This document shows, piece by piece, positions 1-9,598 of a stretch of DNA of 64,000 nucleotides. The stretch lies in NCBI RefSeq assembly GCF_900110495.1, contig NZ_FODX01000008.1, positions 41,646 to 105,645 on the forward strand. Reading direction: 5' to 3'. Position 1 is the first letter of the stretch; each line of letters begins with the position of its first letter. The position numbers and the translations under genes are program-made. The stretch is from Nitrosovibrio sp. Nv6 (GTDB lineage: Bacteria > Pseudomonadota > Gammaproteobacteria > Burkholderiales > Nitrosomonadaceae). Below the pieces are notes generated by a model. It ran no database searches. It worked only from the letters and a program-made list of their open reading frames with translations, and was not told where the DNA came from.

Positions 1-98
1 CTGCAGCGCTGGCTGCCTGGGTATTGCGGGATCGTTTACCGGTGAGAGTGCAGGTTCAGCTACACAAATTATTATGGGGTGAAGGGCCAGGACGATGA
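1..98 (+). CDS. queE: 7-carboxy-7-deazaguanine synthase, C-terminal fragment (5' end outside window)
   Basis: Frame 3 is open from the left edge to a TGA at 96-98 and gives 31 residues ending VQVQLHKLLWGEGPGR. The Q-[VL]-H-K-x-[LI]-W pattern is the usual end of QueE, the radical SAM enzyme that makes 7-carboxy-7-deazaguanine in queuosine and preQ1 synthesis. QueC, which acts next in the pathway, starts 42 bases downstream on the same strand. Only the tail is visible, so the call rests on this motif and the neighbour. Confidence 0.75.
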   Translation, partial: AALAAWVLRDRLPVRVQVQLHKLLWGEGPGR

Positions 99-140
99 AA
101 GCATGCAGGAAGGCGCCATGAATTTTTTTCCACAGGTTTT

Positions 141-815
141 ATGGCAAAGGCAGTAGTGCTGTTATCCGGCGGTTTGGATTCCGCCACGACGCTTGCCATT
201 GCCCGCAGCAGAGAATACGAGTGTTATGCCTTGAGCATCGATTACGGCCAGCGTCATGGATCGGAACTCGCAGCTGCGGAAAAATTGGCCCATTCACTTG
301 GAGCTTGGGATCACAAGGTCATTAAAGTTGACCTGTCCCTCTTCGGCGGATCGGCTCTGACCGATAAATCCAGCGCCCTACCTACCGAAGGAACTGAAGC
401 AGGCATTCCTGTGACCTACGTCCCGGCGCGGAATACAATCATGCTGTCCTTAGCGCTGGCCTGGGCCGAAGTTCTTGAGAGTCGCGATATTTTTATTGGA
501 GCAAATGTGGTGGACTACTCCGGTTATCCCGATTGTCGACCGAAGTACCTTGCGGCATTTGAGCAGATGGCGAATCTTGCCACCAAAGCTGCGATTGAAG
601 GCGCCAGGGTAAGTATCCACGCGCCGCTCATGAAGCTGTCCAAAGCCCAGATCATACAGCAGGGAGTGTCCCTGGGCCTTGATTACAGTTTGACCGTATC
701 CTGTTACCAGGCCGATGAAGAAGGACTGGCCTGCGGCGTGTGTGATTCGTGCCGATTACGTCGAGCGGGGTTCGAGTCAGCCAATGTCGCCGATGTAACG
801 CGTTATCAATCGTAG
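141..815 (+). CDS. queC: 7-cyano-7-deazaguanine synthase QueC
   Basis: QueC converts 7-carboxy-7-deazaguanine to preQ0 using ATP and ammonia, a cytoplasmic step in queuosine synthesis. At 224 aa it has normal family length. The N-terminus carries the PP-loop SGGLDSATT (residues 9-17). The C-terminus carries the zinc-binding cysteines in [17 protein letters not shown]. The motif YVPARNT in the middle is also typical. It follows the end of queE directly, so the two form a queuosine operon. The ATG at 141 places the PP-loop at the expected distance from the N-terminus. Confidence 0.95.
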   Translation: MAKAVVLLSGGLDSATTLAIARSREYECYALSIDYGQRHGSELAAAEKLAHSLGAWDHKVIKVDLSLFGGSALTDKSSALPTEGTEAGIPVTYVPARNTIMLSLALAWAEVLESRDIFIGANVVDYSGYPDCRPKYLAAFEQMANLATKAAIEGARVSIHAPLMKLSKAQIIQQGVSLGLDYSLTVSCYQADEEGLACGVCDSCRLRRAGFESANVADVTRYQS

Positions 816-902
816 CTGCCCAATTGTTGTTGCCCCTTGCCGTTGCCTTGGTCCGTCCGCTATCCGTTGTCATATTGGAGCATGTAGCTCATTGCCTCTC
901 GC

Positions 903-1601
903 ATGATCTCCTGGCTTACTCCTGAGTCTCATTTCCCGCCGCTGCACACCGCACTTGCTCAGCCTAATGGCCTGCTTGCCATCGGTGGCGATCTCTCGCC
1001 GCAACGGCTGATCCAAGCCTACCGCTGCGGCATTTTTCCCTGGTTCAATGAGGGTGAGCCTATTCTATGGTGGAGTCCCGATCCACGCATGGTGCTGTTT
1101 CCCGGCGAGCTTAAAATATCCCGATCACTAAGAAAAGCGCTTAAGAAAGGCAATTACGAAATTCGCACCGACAGCGCTTTCAACCAGGTCATGCACGAGT
1201 GCGCCGCGCCGCGTAGTGGACGCGCCGGAACCTGGATTCATGAAGAGATGGTTTCAGCCTATGCTGCTCTGCATGAAATGGGCATGGCACATTCCGTCGA
1301 AACGTGGATAGACGGGGAATTAATGGGCGGGCTATATGGTGTGGCTCAGGGAAAAATGTTTTTTGGGGAGTCGATGTTTTCCCGCGTTTCCGGCGCGTCC
1401 AAAATCGCATTGGTGCACCTGGTAAGACAACTGGAGCGCCGGGGATTCAGGATGATTGACTGTCAAATGAAAACCGCTCATCTCGCTTCCTTCGGCGCGC
1501 GGGAAATTCCTCGCAAGGAATTTAGTCAAAGATTGAAAGAATTGGTAAACTACCCTGAACGAGTCGAAAAATGGTGCTTCGATCATGAGCCAATTGAATG
1601 A
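903..1601 (+). CDS. aat: leucyl/phenylalanyl-tRNA--protein transferase
   Basis: Aat transfers Leu or Phe from aminoacyl-tRNA to proteins with N-terminal Arg or Lys, marking them for ClpS/ClpAP degradation (bacterial N-degron pathway). The 232-aa product has the family block [20 protein letters not shown] near residues 43-62 and [18 protein letters not shown] in the middle, both strongly conserved in Aat. Its end overlaps the start of the next gene, a second N-degron transferase, by 17 bases, so the two are probably translationally coupled. Confidence 0.96.
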   Translation: MISWLTPESHFPPLHTALAQPNGLLAIGGDLSPQRLIQAYRCGIFPWFNEGEPILWWSPDPRMVLFPGELKISRSLRKALKKGNYEIRTDSAFNQVMHECAAPRSGRAGTWIHEEMVSAYAALHEMGMAHSVETWIDGELMGGLYGVAQGKMFFGESMFSRVSGASKIALVHLVRQLERRGFRMIDCQMKTAHLASFGAREIPRKEFSQRLKELVNYPERVEKWCFDHEPIE

Positions 1602-2340
1602 CCTCCCTTCGTCCGCGCTGCAGTTCTACACTACTGCGTCTTATCCGTGCAGCTACTTGCCGGAGCAGTTGGCGCGGTCCCAGGTGGCGACGCCCAGCCA
1701 CCTGATCGATACCGATATTTATGGCGAGCTGGTGCAGGCCGGTTTTCGGCGCAGCGGCGCATTCACTTACCGTCCTTACTGCGACAACTGCCGTGCCTGC
1801 ATGCCGGTACGGATCGTGGTCGATGAATTGATTCTCAGACGTGCTCAACGCCGCTCCTGGAAGCGTCATCAGAACCTGGTTGCGACACAACATGATTTGT
1901 ATTATCACCCGGATCACTATGCGCTGTATCTGCGCTATCAGGCGCAACGCCATAGCGGCGGCGGCATGGATCGGGACAGCCGGGAGCAATACCGCCATTT
2001 CCTGCTGCCAAGCAATGTCAATTCCAGTCTTGTCGAGTTCCACGATAATGGCCAGTTGCGCATGATCAGCATTATTGATGAACTGCCTGACGGAATATCG
2101 TCTGTATATACTTTTTTCGATCCGGATGTGCCAGGGGCCAGCTTCGGCACCTACAATATCTTGTGGCAAGTGCAACTATGCCGCGCGCTGAAACTACCCT
2201 ACCTTTATTTGGGTTACTGGATCAAGGAAAGCCAGAAAATGGCATATAAAGCCGGATTCAGGCCATTGCAGTGTCTGGTTGATGGGCGCTGGGAGCCGTT
2301 GAGCAACGTAGAGATTTCCGGTATCAAGGACCCTGCGTAG
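1585..2340 (+). CDS. bpt: aspartate/glutamate leucyltransferase (Bpt, ATE-family)
   Basis: Bpt transfers Leu from Leu-tRNA to N-terminal Asp or Glu and so extends the N-degron pathway served by aat. The 251-aa product has the ATE cysteine block [16 protein letters not shown] (about residues 52-67) and the C-terminal motif [22 protein letters not shown]. It starts inside the end of aat (17-base overlap). It could be labelled arginyltransferase from the fold, but proteobacterial members in this context are leucyltransferases; that assignment is from family knowledge. Confidence 0.93.
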   Translation: MSQLNDLPSSALQFYTTASYPCSYLPEQLARSQVATPSHLIDTDIYGELVQAGFRRSGAFTYRPYCDNCRACMPVRIVVDELILRRAQRRSWKRHQNLVATQHDLYYHPDHYALYLRYQAQRHSGGGMDRDSREQYRHFLLPSNVNSSLVEFHDNGQLRMISIIDELPDGISSVYTFFDPDVPGASFGTYNILWQVQLCRALKLPYLYLGYWIKESQKMAYKAGFRPLQCLVDGRWEPLSNVEISGIKDPA

Positions 2341-2387
2341 CCGTAGTTTTGTCTACTGATCAATCATTCCTCGGGACGGCCGCGGAT

Positions 2388-3335
2388 TCAACTTCCAGAC
2401 TGTTGCTGCGCCATCCGTATTGCGGAGGCACGTTTTTCCAAAGGTTCCGCTTTTTCCGCATGGCCGATATCCCGGTAAAGCTGTGCCAGATTTTCGAGAC
2501 TGGTTGCCACGTTCGGGTGATTGCGACCCAGCGCTTTTTCTGAAATCGCCAGCGCACGCCGGAAGAGCGGCTCGGCATGCGGGTACTTGCCCTGGTCTTT
2601 ATATAACCCCGCCAGATTATTCAAGCTCAAGGCCACGTTCGGATGATCCGGGCCCAGCGCCTTTTTCGAAATTGCGAATACCCGCTTATAAAGCGGCTCA
2701 GCTTGCGCGTACTGTTTTTGCGCATTGTAAAGCAGTGCAAGATTGTTCAGGCTCATGGCCACATTCGGATGGTCGGGACCGAGCGTTTTTTCCAGTATGG
2801 CCAACGCGCGCTTAAAAAGCGGTTCTGCCTGCGCATACTGCTCCTGCACTTGATATAGCTGCCCCAGATTATTCAGGCTAACGGCAACATTGGGATGATC
2901 CGGCCCCAGCGCTTTCTCATCAATTGCCAGGGCCTTCTCATAGAGAGGCTGCGCCCGCGCATAATCCCCTTGTTTTCCGTGCAGCATTGCGAGGTTGTTC
3001 AGCGTGGCAGCCACTTCGGGCTGTTCCGCGCCAAGCGATTTCTCAAAAATGGCCAACGCACGTTCGAGAAGCGGTTCGGCGTGCGCATATTTACCCTGAG
3101 CGTTATACAGCAGTGCAAGGCTATTCAGGCTGGTAGCAATATCGGGATGGTCCGCATCCAGCGATTGTTCCGCTGTCTGCAATGCTTGCTTTGCTACCGT
3201 CGTCGCGCCTTTATAGTCACCCAGGCGATAAAGTGACTCCAATTCATCGTTGAGTCTGTCCCACTCGGTCGTGGCATGAGTCAAACCACAAAATGTCATG
3301 AGAACCAAAACCAGAAAATGGCTGGACAGCTTCAT
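2388..3335 (-). CDS. secreted TPR-repeat protein (kinesin light chain type)
   Basis: A 315-aa protein with an N-terminal hydrophobic segment (residues 5-20, possible signal peptide) and six nearly identical 42-residue repeats between about 59 and 310. Each repeat starts near LGPDHPNVA and continues SLNNLAxLY, then AEPLxxRALAI. These are TPR_10/TPR_12-type tetratricopeptide repeats of the kinesin light chain pattern, which normally bind proteins or peptides. The partner is unknown. It lies alone on the minus strand between bpt and pyrD. The near identity of the repeats suggests recent internal duplication or homogenisation. Confidence 0.85.
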   Translation of the reverse strand: MKLSSHFLVLVLMTFCGLTHATTEWDRLNDELESLYRLGDYKGATTVAKQALQTAEQSLDADHPDIATSLNSLALLYNAQGKYAHAEPLLERALAIFEKSLGAEQPEVAATLNNLAMLHGKQGDYARAQPLYEKALAIDEKALGPDHPNVAVSLNNLGQLYQVQEQYAQAEPLFKRALAILEKTLGPDHPNVAMSLNNLALLYNAQKQYAQAEPLYKRVFAISKKALGPDHPNVALSLNNLAGLYKDQGKYPHAEPLFRRALAISEKALGRNHPNVATSLENLAQLYRDIGHAEKAEPLEKRASAIRMAQQQSGS

Positions 3336-3582
3336 GAATACTCCCGCTAACGGTCAAATAAAGATGACAACAAATCGTTGGTAATTATCAATATAAACAC
3401 CATTATGTCAAAAATAAAGTCCGGTCTATTGATAATTGGGCGCCTTTGGCATCTTCGGGCGTCGACTGTTCTTGTATAGCTGGCTCATCTGCCTGCCAAT
3501 TACTCAGCCCAGCCTTTGCCTCATTTATCCGTATCGGATCTCTATTAGAGAACATTATATTTGCGAATGTTAAAATGAGTGC

Positions 3583-4623
3583 ATGCTCTATTCCTTACTT
3601 CGGCCGTTGTTATTCGGTCTAGACCCCGAAACAGCTCATCGCATTACATTCGATGGACTCGAGAAAGCTCACCGGCTTGGCATACTTGGCAGCGGTCCGA
3701 TACGTTGCCAGTCCCGCAATGTCATGGGTCTGGATTTTCCCAATCCTGTCGGGATGGCTGCCGGGCTGGATAAGGATGGGGAGCACATCTCGGCTCTTGC
3801 CGCGCTCGGCTTCGGCTTTATCGAAATTGGCACGGTCACACCTCGTCCCCAGCCGGGGAACCCGAAACCGCGGCTGTTCCGTATTCCTCAGGTAAATGCC
3901 ATCGTCAACCGCATGGGCTTCAATAACCTTGGCATAGATAATCTCCTCGCGAACGTCAAGCATGCGAATTACAGCGGTATACTCGGTATCAATATTGGCA
4001 AAAACTTCGACACGCCGGTCGAAAAAGCGATTGATGACTACCTGATTTGCCTGCACAAGGCCTATCGCTACGCCAGCTATGTCGCTGTCAACATTTCTTC
4101 GCCCAATACCCCTAACCTTCGTCAATTGCAAAACGCGGAGGAACTGGATTATCTGCTGCGCATGCTGAAACTGAACCAGCAAAAACTGGCTGATGAACAC
4201 GGGAAATATACGCCCCTGGTGGTGAAAATCGCTCCTGATCTGGAACCGCCACAAATTGACTCCATCGCATCGCTATTGATGAAACATCGAGTTGACGGGG
4301 TTATCGCCACGAATACAACGCTCTCACGGGCCGGAATAGAAACAATGCCGCATGCGAGCGAAGCCGGCGGATTAAGTGGAGCGCCGCTCACAGAACGTGC
4401 CACCGCCGTCATCCGCCGCTTACATGATATGCTGCAAGGAGCGCTGCCCATCATCGGCGTCGGCGGCATAATGCGCGCGGCGGATGCGAAGGAAAAAATC
4501 GAGGCGGGAGCAAGTCTGGTACAAGTATACAGCGGTCTGATTTATCGCGGCCCCGATCTGGTGCGCGAGATTGCGCAAGCTTTATGCGTAGCGGATACGC
4601 CGCATTCCGACGCGCGGATTTAA
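3583..4623 (+). CDS. pyrD: dihydroorotate dehydrogenase (quinone), class 2
   Basis: PyrD oxidises dihydroorotate to orotate in pyrimidine synthesis and passes electrons to the quinone pool at the inner membrane. The 346-aa length and the N-terminal amphipathic segment [16 protein letters not shown] are those of class 2 enzymes. Visible motifs are GLDKDGE, the FMN-site region [22 protein letters not shown] and the C-terminal phosphate-binding GVGGI. The ATG at 3583 is preferred over one at 3579 in another frame because it gives the class 2 N-terminus. rsxB starts one base after the stop. Confidence 0.97.
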   Translation: MLYSLLRPLLFGLDPETAHRITFDGLEKAHRLGILGSGPIRCQSRNVMGLDFPNPVGMAAGLDKDGEHISALAALGFGFIEIGTVTPRPQPGNPKPRLFRIPQVNAIVNRMGFNNLGIDNLLANVKHANYSGILGINIGKNFDTPVEKAIDDYLICLHKAYRYASYVAVNISSPNTPNLRQLQNAEELDYLLRMLKLNQQKLADEHGKYTPLVVKIAPDLEPPQIDSIASLLMKHRVDGVIATNTTLSRAGIETMPHASEAGGLSGAPLTERATAVIRRLHDMLQGALPIIGVGGIMRAADAKEKIEAGASLVQVYSGLIYRGPDLVREIAQALCVADTPHSDARI

Positions 4624-4624
4624 T

Positions 4625-5362
4625 ATGAAAGAAAATTTACTGGTAGCGGAAATCGACGCCATTCTGCCGCAAACGCAATGCCGCCGATGCGGATTCCCTG
4701 GCTGCAGGCCATACGCGACGGCCATAGTGGAGGGGCGCGCGGAGATCAACCAATGCCCCCCTGGCGGAGAGAAGGGTGTCCGAAAATTAGCGGAATTGCT
4801 CGGGGTGAGCCCAATGCCCCTGAATGCCGCTCATGGCATCTCTAAACCTGAAGAAGTGGCGTTGATCAATGAACAATTATGCATAGGCTGCACCCTGTGC
4901 ATTCAGGCTTGTCCGGTGGACGCTATCGTAGGCGCTGCAAAGCAGATGCATACCGTGATTGCTGCGGAGTGCACCGGCTGCGAACTATGCGTGGCGCCAT
5001 GCCCTGTCGACTGTATCGGCATGGTTCAAGCCAACCTGCAGCCTCCTGCCATCGGGGATAAATCCCTTGGTGGACTGAATACTGCCCTGGCATGCGAACG
5101 CGAAAAAGCAGCCGCTGATCGCGCACGTTCGCGTTACCAGTTCAGGTTGGAAAGGCTTGAGCGTGAAAAACAGGAGTGCCAGGAAAGACTCGCCCAAAAA
5201 GCCGAAGTAATGGCACCTGGGAACGGTTCATCAGCGGCAGCCAATCTCAAAAAAGCAACTGTTCAAGCCGCCTTGGAGCGTGCCAGGACTGCTCAAGCTC
5301 AGGCTTCGAAGAAAAACAACGATGCAGAACCATCGGCAGGCATTTCTGTTCCCAATTCATGA
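4625..5362 (+). CDS. rsxB: RnfB/RsxB-type iron-sulfur electron transfer protein
   Basis: A 245-aa cytoplasmic ferredoxin-like protein. Residues about 15-55 form the RnfB 4Fe-4S domain ([15 protein letters not shown], then NQCPPGG). Two bacterial ferredoxin clusters follow: [15 protein letters not shown] and [15 protein letters not shown]. The C-terminus is charged and rich in Glu, Arg and Ala, probably coiled coil. It lacks the membrane anchor of full Rnf RnfB, and no other rnf gene is adjacent, as in many betaproteobacteria that keep a solitary rsxB next to nth. The stop overlaps the nth start by 4 bases (ATGA). Confidence 0.88.
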   Translation: MKENLLVAEIDAILPQTQCRRCGFPGCRPYATAIVEGRAEINQCPPGGEKGVRKLAELLGVSPMPLNAAHGISKPEEVALINEQLCIGCTLCIQACPVDAIVGAAKQMHTVIAAECTGCELCVAPCPVDCIGMVQANLQPPAIGDKSLGGLNTALACEREKAAADRARSRYQFRLERLEREKQECQERLAQKAEVMAPGNGSSAAANLKKATVQAALERARTAQAQASKKNNDAEPSAGISVPNS

Positions 5363-5991
5363 ATTCGAGCATACGCCGAGAGATTTTTACGCGCTTCAGG
5401 TCGGTTAATCCTCACCCTACCACCGAGCTGGAGTACAGTTCACCGTTTGAATTGCTGGTGGCGGTGGTGCTTTCAGCCCAGGCCACCGACAAGGGCGTGA
5501 ATCTCGCGACCCGCAAGCTGTTCGCCAAGGCTAACACGCCGGAGAAAATTCTTGCGCTGGGGGAGGCTGGATTGCGGGAAATCATCAAGAGCATCGGGTT
5601 ATACAAAACCAAGGCAAAGAATATATTGGCGACATGCAGCATGCTCATCGAGCACCATGGCGGCAAGGTACCAGGGACTCGTGAAGAGCTGGAAAGACTT
5701 CCCGGCGTGGGACGCAAGACTGCCAATGTGGTATTGAATACCGCGTTCGGCCAGCCCACCATGGCAGTGGACACGCACATTTTTCGTGTAGCAAATCGTA
5801 CCGGAATTGCCCGTGGAAAAACGGTGCTGGAGGTAGAGCTGAAACTTCTGAAGTGCATACCCAGGGAATTTCGCCATGATGCTCATCATTGGCTTATTTT
5901 GCATGGGCGCTATGTATGCGTAGCGAGAAAACCGAAATGCGCCATATGTATCATCAATGACTTGTGCGAGTATGAGGAAAAGAATCTTTGA
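5359..5991 (+). CDS. nth: endonuclease III (DNA glycosylase/AP lyase)
   Basis: Nth removes oxidised pyrimidines from DNA and cleaves the abasic site (base excision repair). The helix-hairpin-helix [13 protein letters not shown] contains the catalytic Lys, VDTHIFRV contains the catalytic Asp, and the C-terminal 4Fe-4S ligands fit C-x6-C-x2-C-x5-C ([17 protein letters not shown]). The frame is open further upstream, but the ATG at 5359 gives the standard 210-residue protein and an ATGA overlap with rsxB. Upstream in-frame sequence lies inside rsxB and has no similarity to the family. Confidence 0.96.
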   Translation: MNSSIRREIFTRFRSVNPHPTTELEYSSPFELLVAVVLSAQATDKGVNLATRKLFAKANTPEKILALGEAGLREIIKSIGLYKTKAKNILATCSMLIEHHGGKVPGTREELERLPGVGRKTANVVLNTAFGQPTMAVDTHIFRVANRTGIARGKTVLEVELKLLKCIPREFRHDAHHWLILHGRYVCVARKPKCAICIINDLCEYEEKNL

Positions 5992-6037
5992 CAAAAAAAA
6001 CTGAAAGAAAACAATACCGCTGCAGTATTACAACCTG

Positions 6038-6466
6038 ATGTTCAATCCCTCCAGAGAACAGGCGCGCCAGTTCTTCTTTGATACCTGGCGAAAATACCGG
6101 CAGCATGAAATGCTTTCGCCTATGGAAGACATGGCGCTCGAAGTCATTTTGCTTCATCCGGAATACCATGCGCTGCTTGACGACCCGGAGCGCTATCAGG
6201 ACAAGGATTATTTACCGGAAATGGGCAATACCAATCCTTTTCTGCACATGAGTATGCACATTGCCATCAAGGAGCAGCTTTCGATAGACCAGCCCTTCGG
6301 TATTCGCAAGCGATTCGAGCGTCTACTTAAGTTAACCCATGATGAGCATGCTGCCATGCATGAGGTAATGGAATGCCTCGCAGAAATGATCTGGCAGGCC
6401 CAACGCAACCAGTCGGCGTTTGATGCTTCGGTCTATTTTGAATGTCTGGACCAGCGGGGAAATTAA
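6038..6466 (+). CDS. DUF1841 family protein
   Basis: A 142-aa soluble protein recognised as DUF1841 from MFNPSREQARQFFFDTWRKY, the LHPEYHALLDDPERY block and the Asn-rich NTNPFLHMSMH segment, followed by HDEHAAMHEVMECL. The several His, Asp and Glu residues suggest a metal-binding helical fold, but no function is established. It sits 46 bases after nth on the same strand, as in other betaproteobacteria. Confidence 0.85.
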   Translation: MFNPSREQARQFFFDTWRKYRQHEMLSPMEDMALEVILLHPEYHALLDDPERYQDKDYLPEMGNTNPFLHMSMHIAIKEQLSIDQPFGIRKRFERLLKLTHDEHAAMHEVMECLAEMIWQAQRNQSAFDASVYFECLDQRGN

Positions 6467-6768
6467 TTGTACTTGACGAGGCGCGACACCTCCCGCAACG
6501 GGACATCCCGAGGGCCTGTTTTATCGCTTCAGGAACCTCCGAACAAGTTTTCTACATGCTGGGCGCGGATTTGCAGCGTGCTGAAACCGGGCACCCGTTG
6601 TGCCCATGCCCGGTGATATCGTGGGGCCAACCATAGCCTGCGTCATATGCCTTGTGATCAGCCCGGTTTCTCTCAGCTCATTTGGCACAATTGGTCGGTC
6701 CAGGGAAAAGTTGTTCAGAGGTTTTTAAACAAGCAGACGGGAAGGAATTTTCCCATGCGCTCGTCTGA
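6467..6768. other. intergenic region, no gene seen
   Basis: About 300 bases between the convergent DUF1841 gene and the cytochrome c gene. A 64-codon open frame on the plus strand (6442-6636) starts inside DUF1841 and has no recognisable features. The right end holds a hairpin described separately. Confidence 0.5.
6734..6767 (-). terminator. hairpin just downstream of the cytochrome c gene
   Basis: CAGACG at 6734-6739 pairs with CGTCTG at 6762-6767, and GGGAA pairs with TTCCC inside it. It lies immediately beyond the minus-strand stop at 6769. The following minus-strand sequence has only short T runs, so it is a weak intrinsic terminator at best. Confidence 0.4.
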
Positions 6769-7095
6769 TCAATATTTGGTTTTCAGACCAGACTGACTGG
6801 CGTAATATGCCGACACGTTCTCGATTTCTTCCTTGCTCAAGGCGGCAGCCATACCCGCCATGATTGGGTCTTTTCGAACGCCCGATTTATATTCGTTGAG
6901 GGATTTCATCAGATAACTTGCATGCTGCCCGCCCAGTTTCGGGAAAGCGGGAGCGGGACTATTGCCATCCGGGCCGTGACACGCCGCACAAACCTCAGCT
7001 GCTTTTTTCTTGCCAGCGTCTATATCGGCTGCCATCCCTGGGCCGGAAATGAGCAGCAATGCGCCGCTCGCTGCGGCAATAACGAAATTTTTCAT
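6769..7095 (-). CDS. small class I cytochrome c, periplasmic
   Basis: Start set at the ATG at 7095, preceded by an AAGGAAAGG ribosome site, giving 108 aa; the frame extends 20 codons further without a better site. A signal peptide (MKNFVIAAASGALLLISGPGMAA) precedes one haem c site CAACH and a distal methionine candidate in DPIMAGMAAALS. It resembles the c553/c4-like single-haem electron carriers common in ammonia oxidisers. A similar cytochrome lies 25 bases upstream, so the pair forms an operon. The exact redox partner cannot be read from sequence. Confidence 0.88.
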   Translation of the reverse strand: MKNFVIAAASGALLLISGPGMAADIDAGKKKAAEVCAACHGPDGNSPAPAFPKLGGQHASYLMKSLNEYKSGVRKDPIMAGMAAALSKEEIENVSAYYASQSGLKTKY

Positions 7096-7120
7096 GAGCC
7101 TTTCCTTGGGTAATGAGTGA

Positions 7121-7456
7121 TTATTTTCCGCTGGCGCCTGAATAATAGGCGGCAAGGTCTTCCATATCCTGTTGGGTCAGCGTATCGGCTATCGCTTTCA
7201 TGGTGGGATGATTCCGGTTGCCGTCTTTATACGCCTGCAGTGCTTTGACCAGGTATTCGGCATGCTGGCCGCCTAGTCTTGGGACGTTATATACCGTTGG
7301 ATAGGATGTGCGATATCCTTCTATTCCGTGACAACCGATGCACGCTGTATTTTTCTTCTTCCCTGCAGCCGGGTCTCCGGCTGCATGAGCGGTACCGCCT
7401 AATGCCATAAGCATACCGCACGCAAATAAAAAACTCCCTATTGCTGGTGGTTTCAT
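7121..7456 (-). CDS. small class I cytochrome c, periplasmic
   Basis: A 111-aa protein with signal peptide (about residues 1-25, ending AHA), one haem site CIGCH, then the LGGQHAEYLVKALQAYKDGNRNHPTM segment, where the Met is the probable sixth haem ligand. It is the upstream partner of the cytochrome at 6769-7095, which shares the LGGQHASYLMKSLNEYKSG segment; the pair looks like an old tandem duplication. Likely a periplasmic electron shuttle of the c553 type. Confidence 0.88.
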   Translation of the reverse strand: MKPPAIGSFLFACGMLMALGGTAHAAGDPAAGKKKNTACIGCHGIEGYRTSYPTVYNVPRLGGQHAEYLVKALQAYKDGNRNHPTMKAIADTLTQQDMEDLAAYYSGASGK

Positions 7457-7548
7457 TATTAGTGCCCTCTTTTTTCAAAAAGAGCGACTCTAAACGATGT
7501 GCCATTCTTGGTCAATGAATAAAACACAAAGTTATAAGGAACTTATCT

Positions 7549-9468
7549 CTAGATTTTTTGTCTCGATGTCGACCTTTTGGCTTCCAGTTCCTCCCATCGC
7601 GCAAGATAATCCATGAGTTCACTTTCGATGAAAGCAGCACGTTCTTGCAACACTCTGGTTTTTTCCGGATCATCACGATAAATATCCGGCAAGCATAGCT
7701 GGCGAGTAATCGCAGCCTGTTCCCCTTCCAGAATCTCTATTTTTCCCGGCAACTCGTCAAGTTCCCGGGTTTCCTTGTAACTCAGTTTAGCGCGACCGGC
7801 TGATTCATGTATCTTGGACACGGGCTGTTGCGGTTTTTGCGCCGGCTGCTTCGCCGGTATTTTTGCATGATCCTTCGCCCGCACCCAATCTTCATATCCC
7901 CCAACATATTCCCTCAATAGGCCGCCGCCTTCAAAAGCAATAACCTGAGTTACCACATTGTCGAGAAATTCACGGTCATGGCTCACCAGAAACAACGTAC
8001 CGGAATAGTTTTGCAGCAATGCCTCCAGCAGTTCCAGGGTTTCGATATCCAGATCATTTGTTGGCTCATCAAGGACGAGCACGTTGGCAGGCCGGGTAAA
8101 CAGGCGTGCCAGCAACAGCCGGTTTCGCTCACCGCCTGAAAGTGACTTTACCGGTGAACGGGCTCGCTGTGGCGAAAACAGGAAATCTTCCAGGTAGCTT
8201 ATGACATGCTTCCTTGTCCCGCCAATGTCGATAAAATCGGCGCCCTGGCTAATCGTATCGATCAGCGTTGCTTCCTCATCGAGTTGTTCGCGCATCTGGT
8301 CGAAATATGCCGCCGCGAGTTTGGTTCCAAGCCGGATATTGCCGGCATCGGGTTGCAGCTCGCCCAGTATCAGCTTCAGCAGGGTGGATTTCCCCGCGCC
8401 ATTTGGTCCCAGTAATCCCACGCGATCGCCGCGCATGATCCGGCAGGAGAAATCATCGATGATGACCTTGTCGCCATAACTCTTGCTGACATGCTCCAGT
8501 TCAGCCACCATCCGTCCGGATTTTGCACCTTCGTCCACGTTGAGATTAACCGCCCCCGAGCGCTCCCGCCGGGCTGCTCGCTCCAGCCGTAGCGCTTCCA
8601 GTCGCCGGACACGCCCTTCATTGCGAGTGCGGCGCGCCTGAATTCCTTTGCGTATCCATATCTCCTCCTGCGCCAGCACCTTGTCGAACTTCTGATTGTG
8701 GACAGCCTCAATTTCCAGCATCTCCGTTTTCTTTCGCTGGTACGCGGCAAAATCACCGGGAAAGCTCGTCAAATTGCCTCGATCAAGTTCGAGAATCCGC
8801 GTCGCGACATTGCTCAGAAAGCGGCGGTCATGTGTGACAAACAGTACGCTTCCGGCAAAATTCCTGAGTAGCCCTTCCAGCCATTCAATAGAGAGAAAGT
8901 CCAGATGATTGGTCGGCTCATCCAGTAGCAGTACATCAGGTGATAACACCAGGGCGCGAGCCAGTGCAACCCGTTTTTTTTGTCCGCCCGAAAGTTGTCC
9001 TACCATTGCATCTGCCGAAAGGTCCAGCTTGTCGATAGCGGTTTCCACCGTAGCCTGGATTCGCCAGCCGTCCTGAGCTTCCAGCTGGGCTTGCAAATCC
9101 TCCAGGCGCGAAAGGAGGGCATCCGTATCACCAACGCCGTCGCTCAAAAGGTGAGAGGTTTCGTGATAATGGAGCAGCACCTGGCTTATCGCGCCCAGTC
9201 CCTTCGATACTTCCTCAAATACGGTGAGGGCGGGGTCCAGGTCCGGCTCCTGCGGCACATACGCCAGCCTCAGCGCCGGGGCGCGCCAGATCCTGCCGTC
9301 ATCCGGCCTGGTTTCGCCCGCAAGAATGCGCAGTAAGCTTGACTTTCCGCCGCCATTCCTGCCGATCAGCCCGATACGTTCACCCGGATCAAGCTGCAAG
9401 TCCACTTGATCGAGCAGCGTGTGATGGCCAAAGGCGAGAGAGGCTTTTTCCAGAGTGAGAAGAGGCAT
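7549..9468 (-). CDS. uup: ABC-F family ATPase (Uup-like)
   Basis: A 639-aa protein with two ABC nucleotide-binding domains and no membrane segments. Walker A motifs are GRNGGGKSS near residue 37 and GPNGAGKST near 353. Signatures are LSGGQKKR and LSGGERNR, and each is followed by LLLDEPTNHLD or VLDEPTNDLD. The linker is rich in Arg and Lys, and the last 90 or so residues form a coiled coil, as in Uup. ABC-F proteins act on ribosomes or, for Uup, affect precise excision of repeats; the role here is inferred from the C-terminal coiled coil. Other ABC-F names such as EttA are less likely. Confidence 0.9.
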   Translation of the reverse strand: MPLLTLEKASLAFGHHTLLDQVDLQLDPGERIGLIGRNGGGKSSLLRILAGETRPDDGRIWRAPALRLAYVPQEPDLDPALTVFEEVSKGLGAISQVLLHYHETSHLLSDGVGDTDALLSRLEDLQAQLEAQDGWRIQATVETAIDKLDLSADAMVGQLSGGQKKRVALARALVLSPDVLLLDEPTNHLDFLSIEWLEGLLRNFAGSVLFVTHDRRFLSNVATRILELDRGNLTSFPGDFAAYQRKKTEMLEIEAVHNQKFDKVLAQEEIWIRKGIQARRTRNEGRVRRLEALRLERAARRERSGAVNLNVDEGAKSGRMVAELEHVSKSYGDKVIIDDFSCRIMRGDRVGLLGPNGAGKSTLLKLILGELQPDAGNIRLGTKLAAAYFDQMREQLDEEATLIDTISQGADFIDIGGTRKHVISYLEDFLFSPQRARSPVKSLSGGERNRLLLARLFTRPANVLVLDEPTNDLDIETLELLEALLQNYSGTLFLVSHDREFLDNVVTQVIAFEGGGLLREYVGGYEDWVRAKDHAKIPAKQPAQKPQQPVSKIHESAGRAKLSYKETRELDELPGKIEILEGEQAAITRQLCLPDIYRDDPEKTRVLQERAAFIESELMDYLARWEELEAKRSTSRQKI

Positions 9469-9598
9469 GGACCGGGAAAGCTATTTCAGCAAAAATTGAC
9501 AAGGGGCGCAATTCTGACATGCCTGCCGCGGCTTGGCAAAAGAATACGGCGCGAGTTTCAACAGCAATTCCTGCCTGATTGCGCAAGAACCGCGCCTG

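Noticed and set aside
1522..2175. 217-codon minus-strand frame opposite bpt
   Set aside because: Antisense shadow of a well-supported gene with no recognisable domains.
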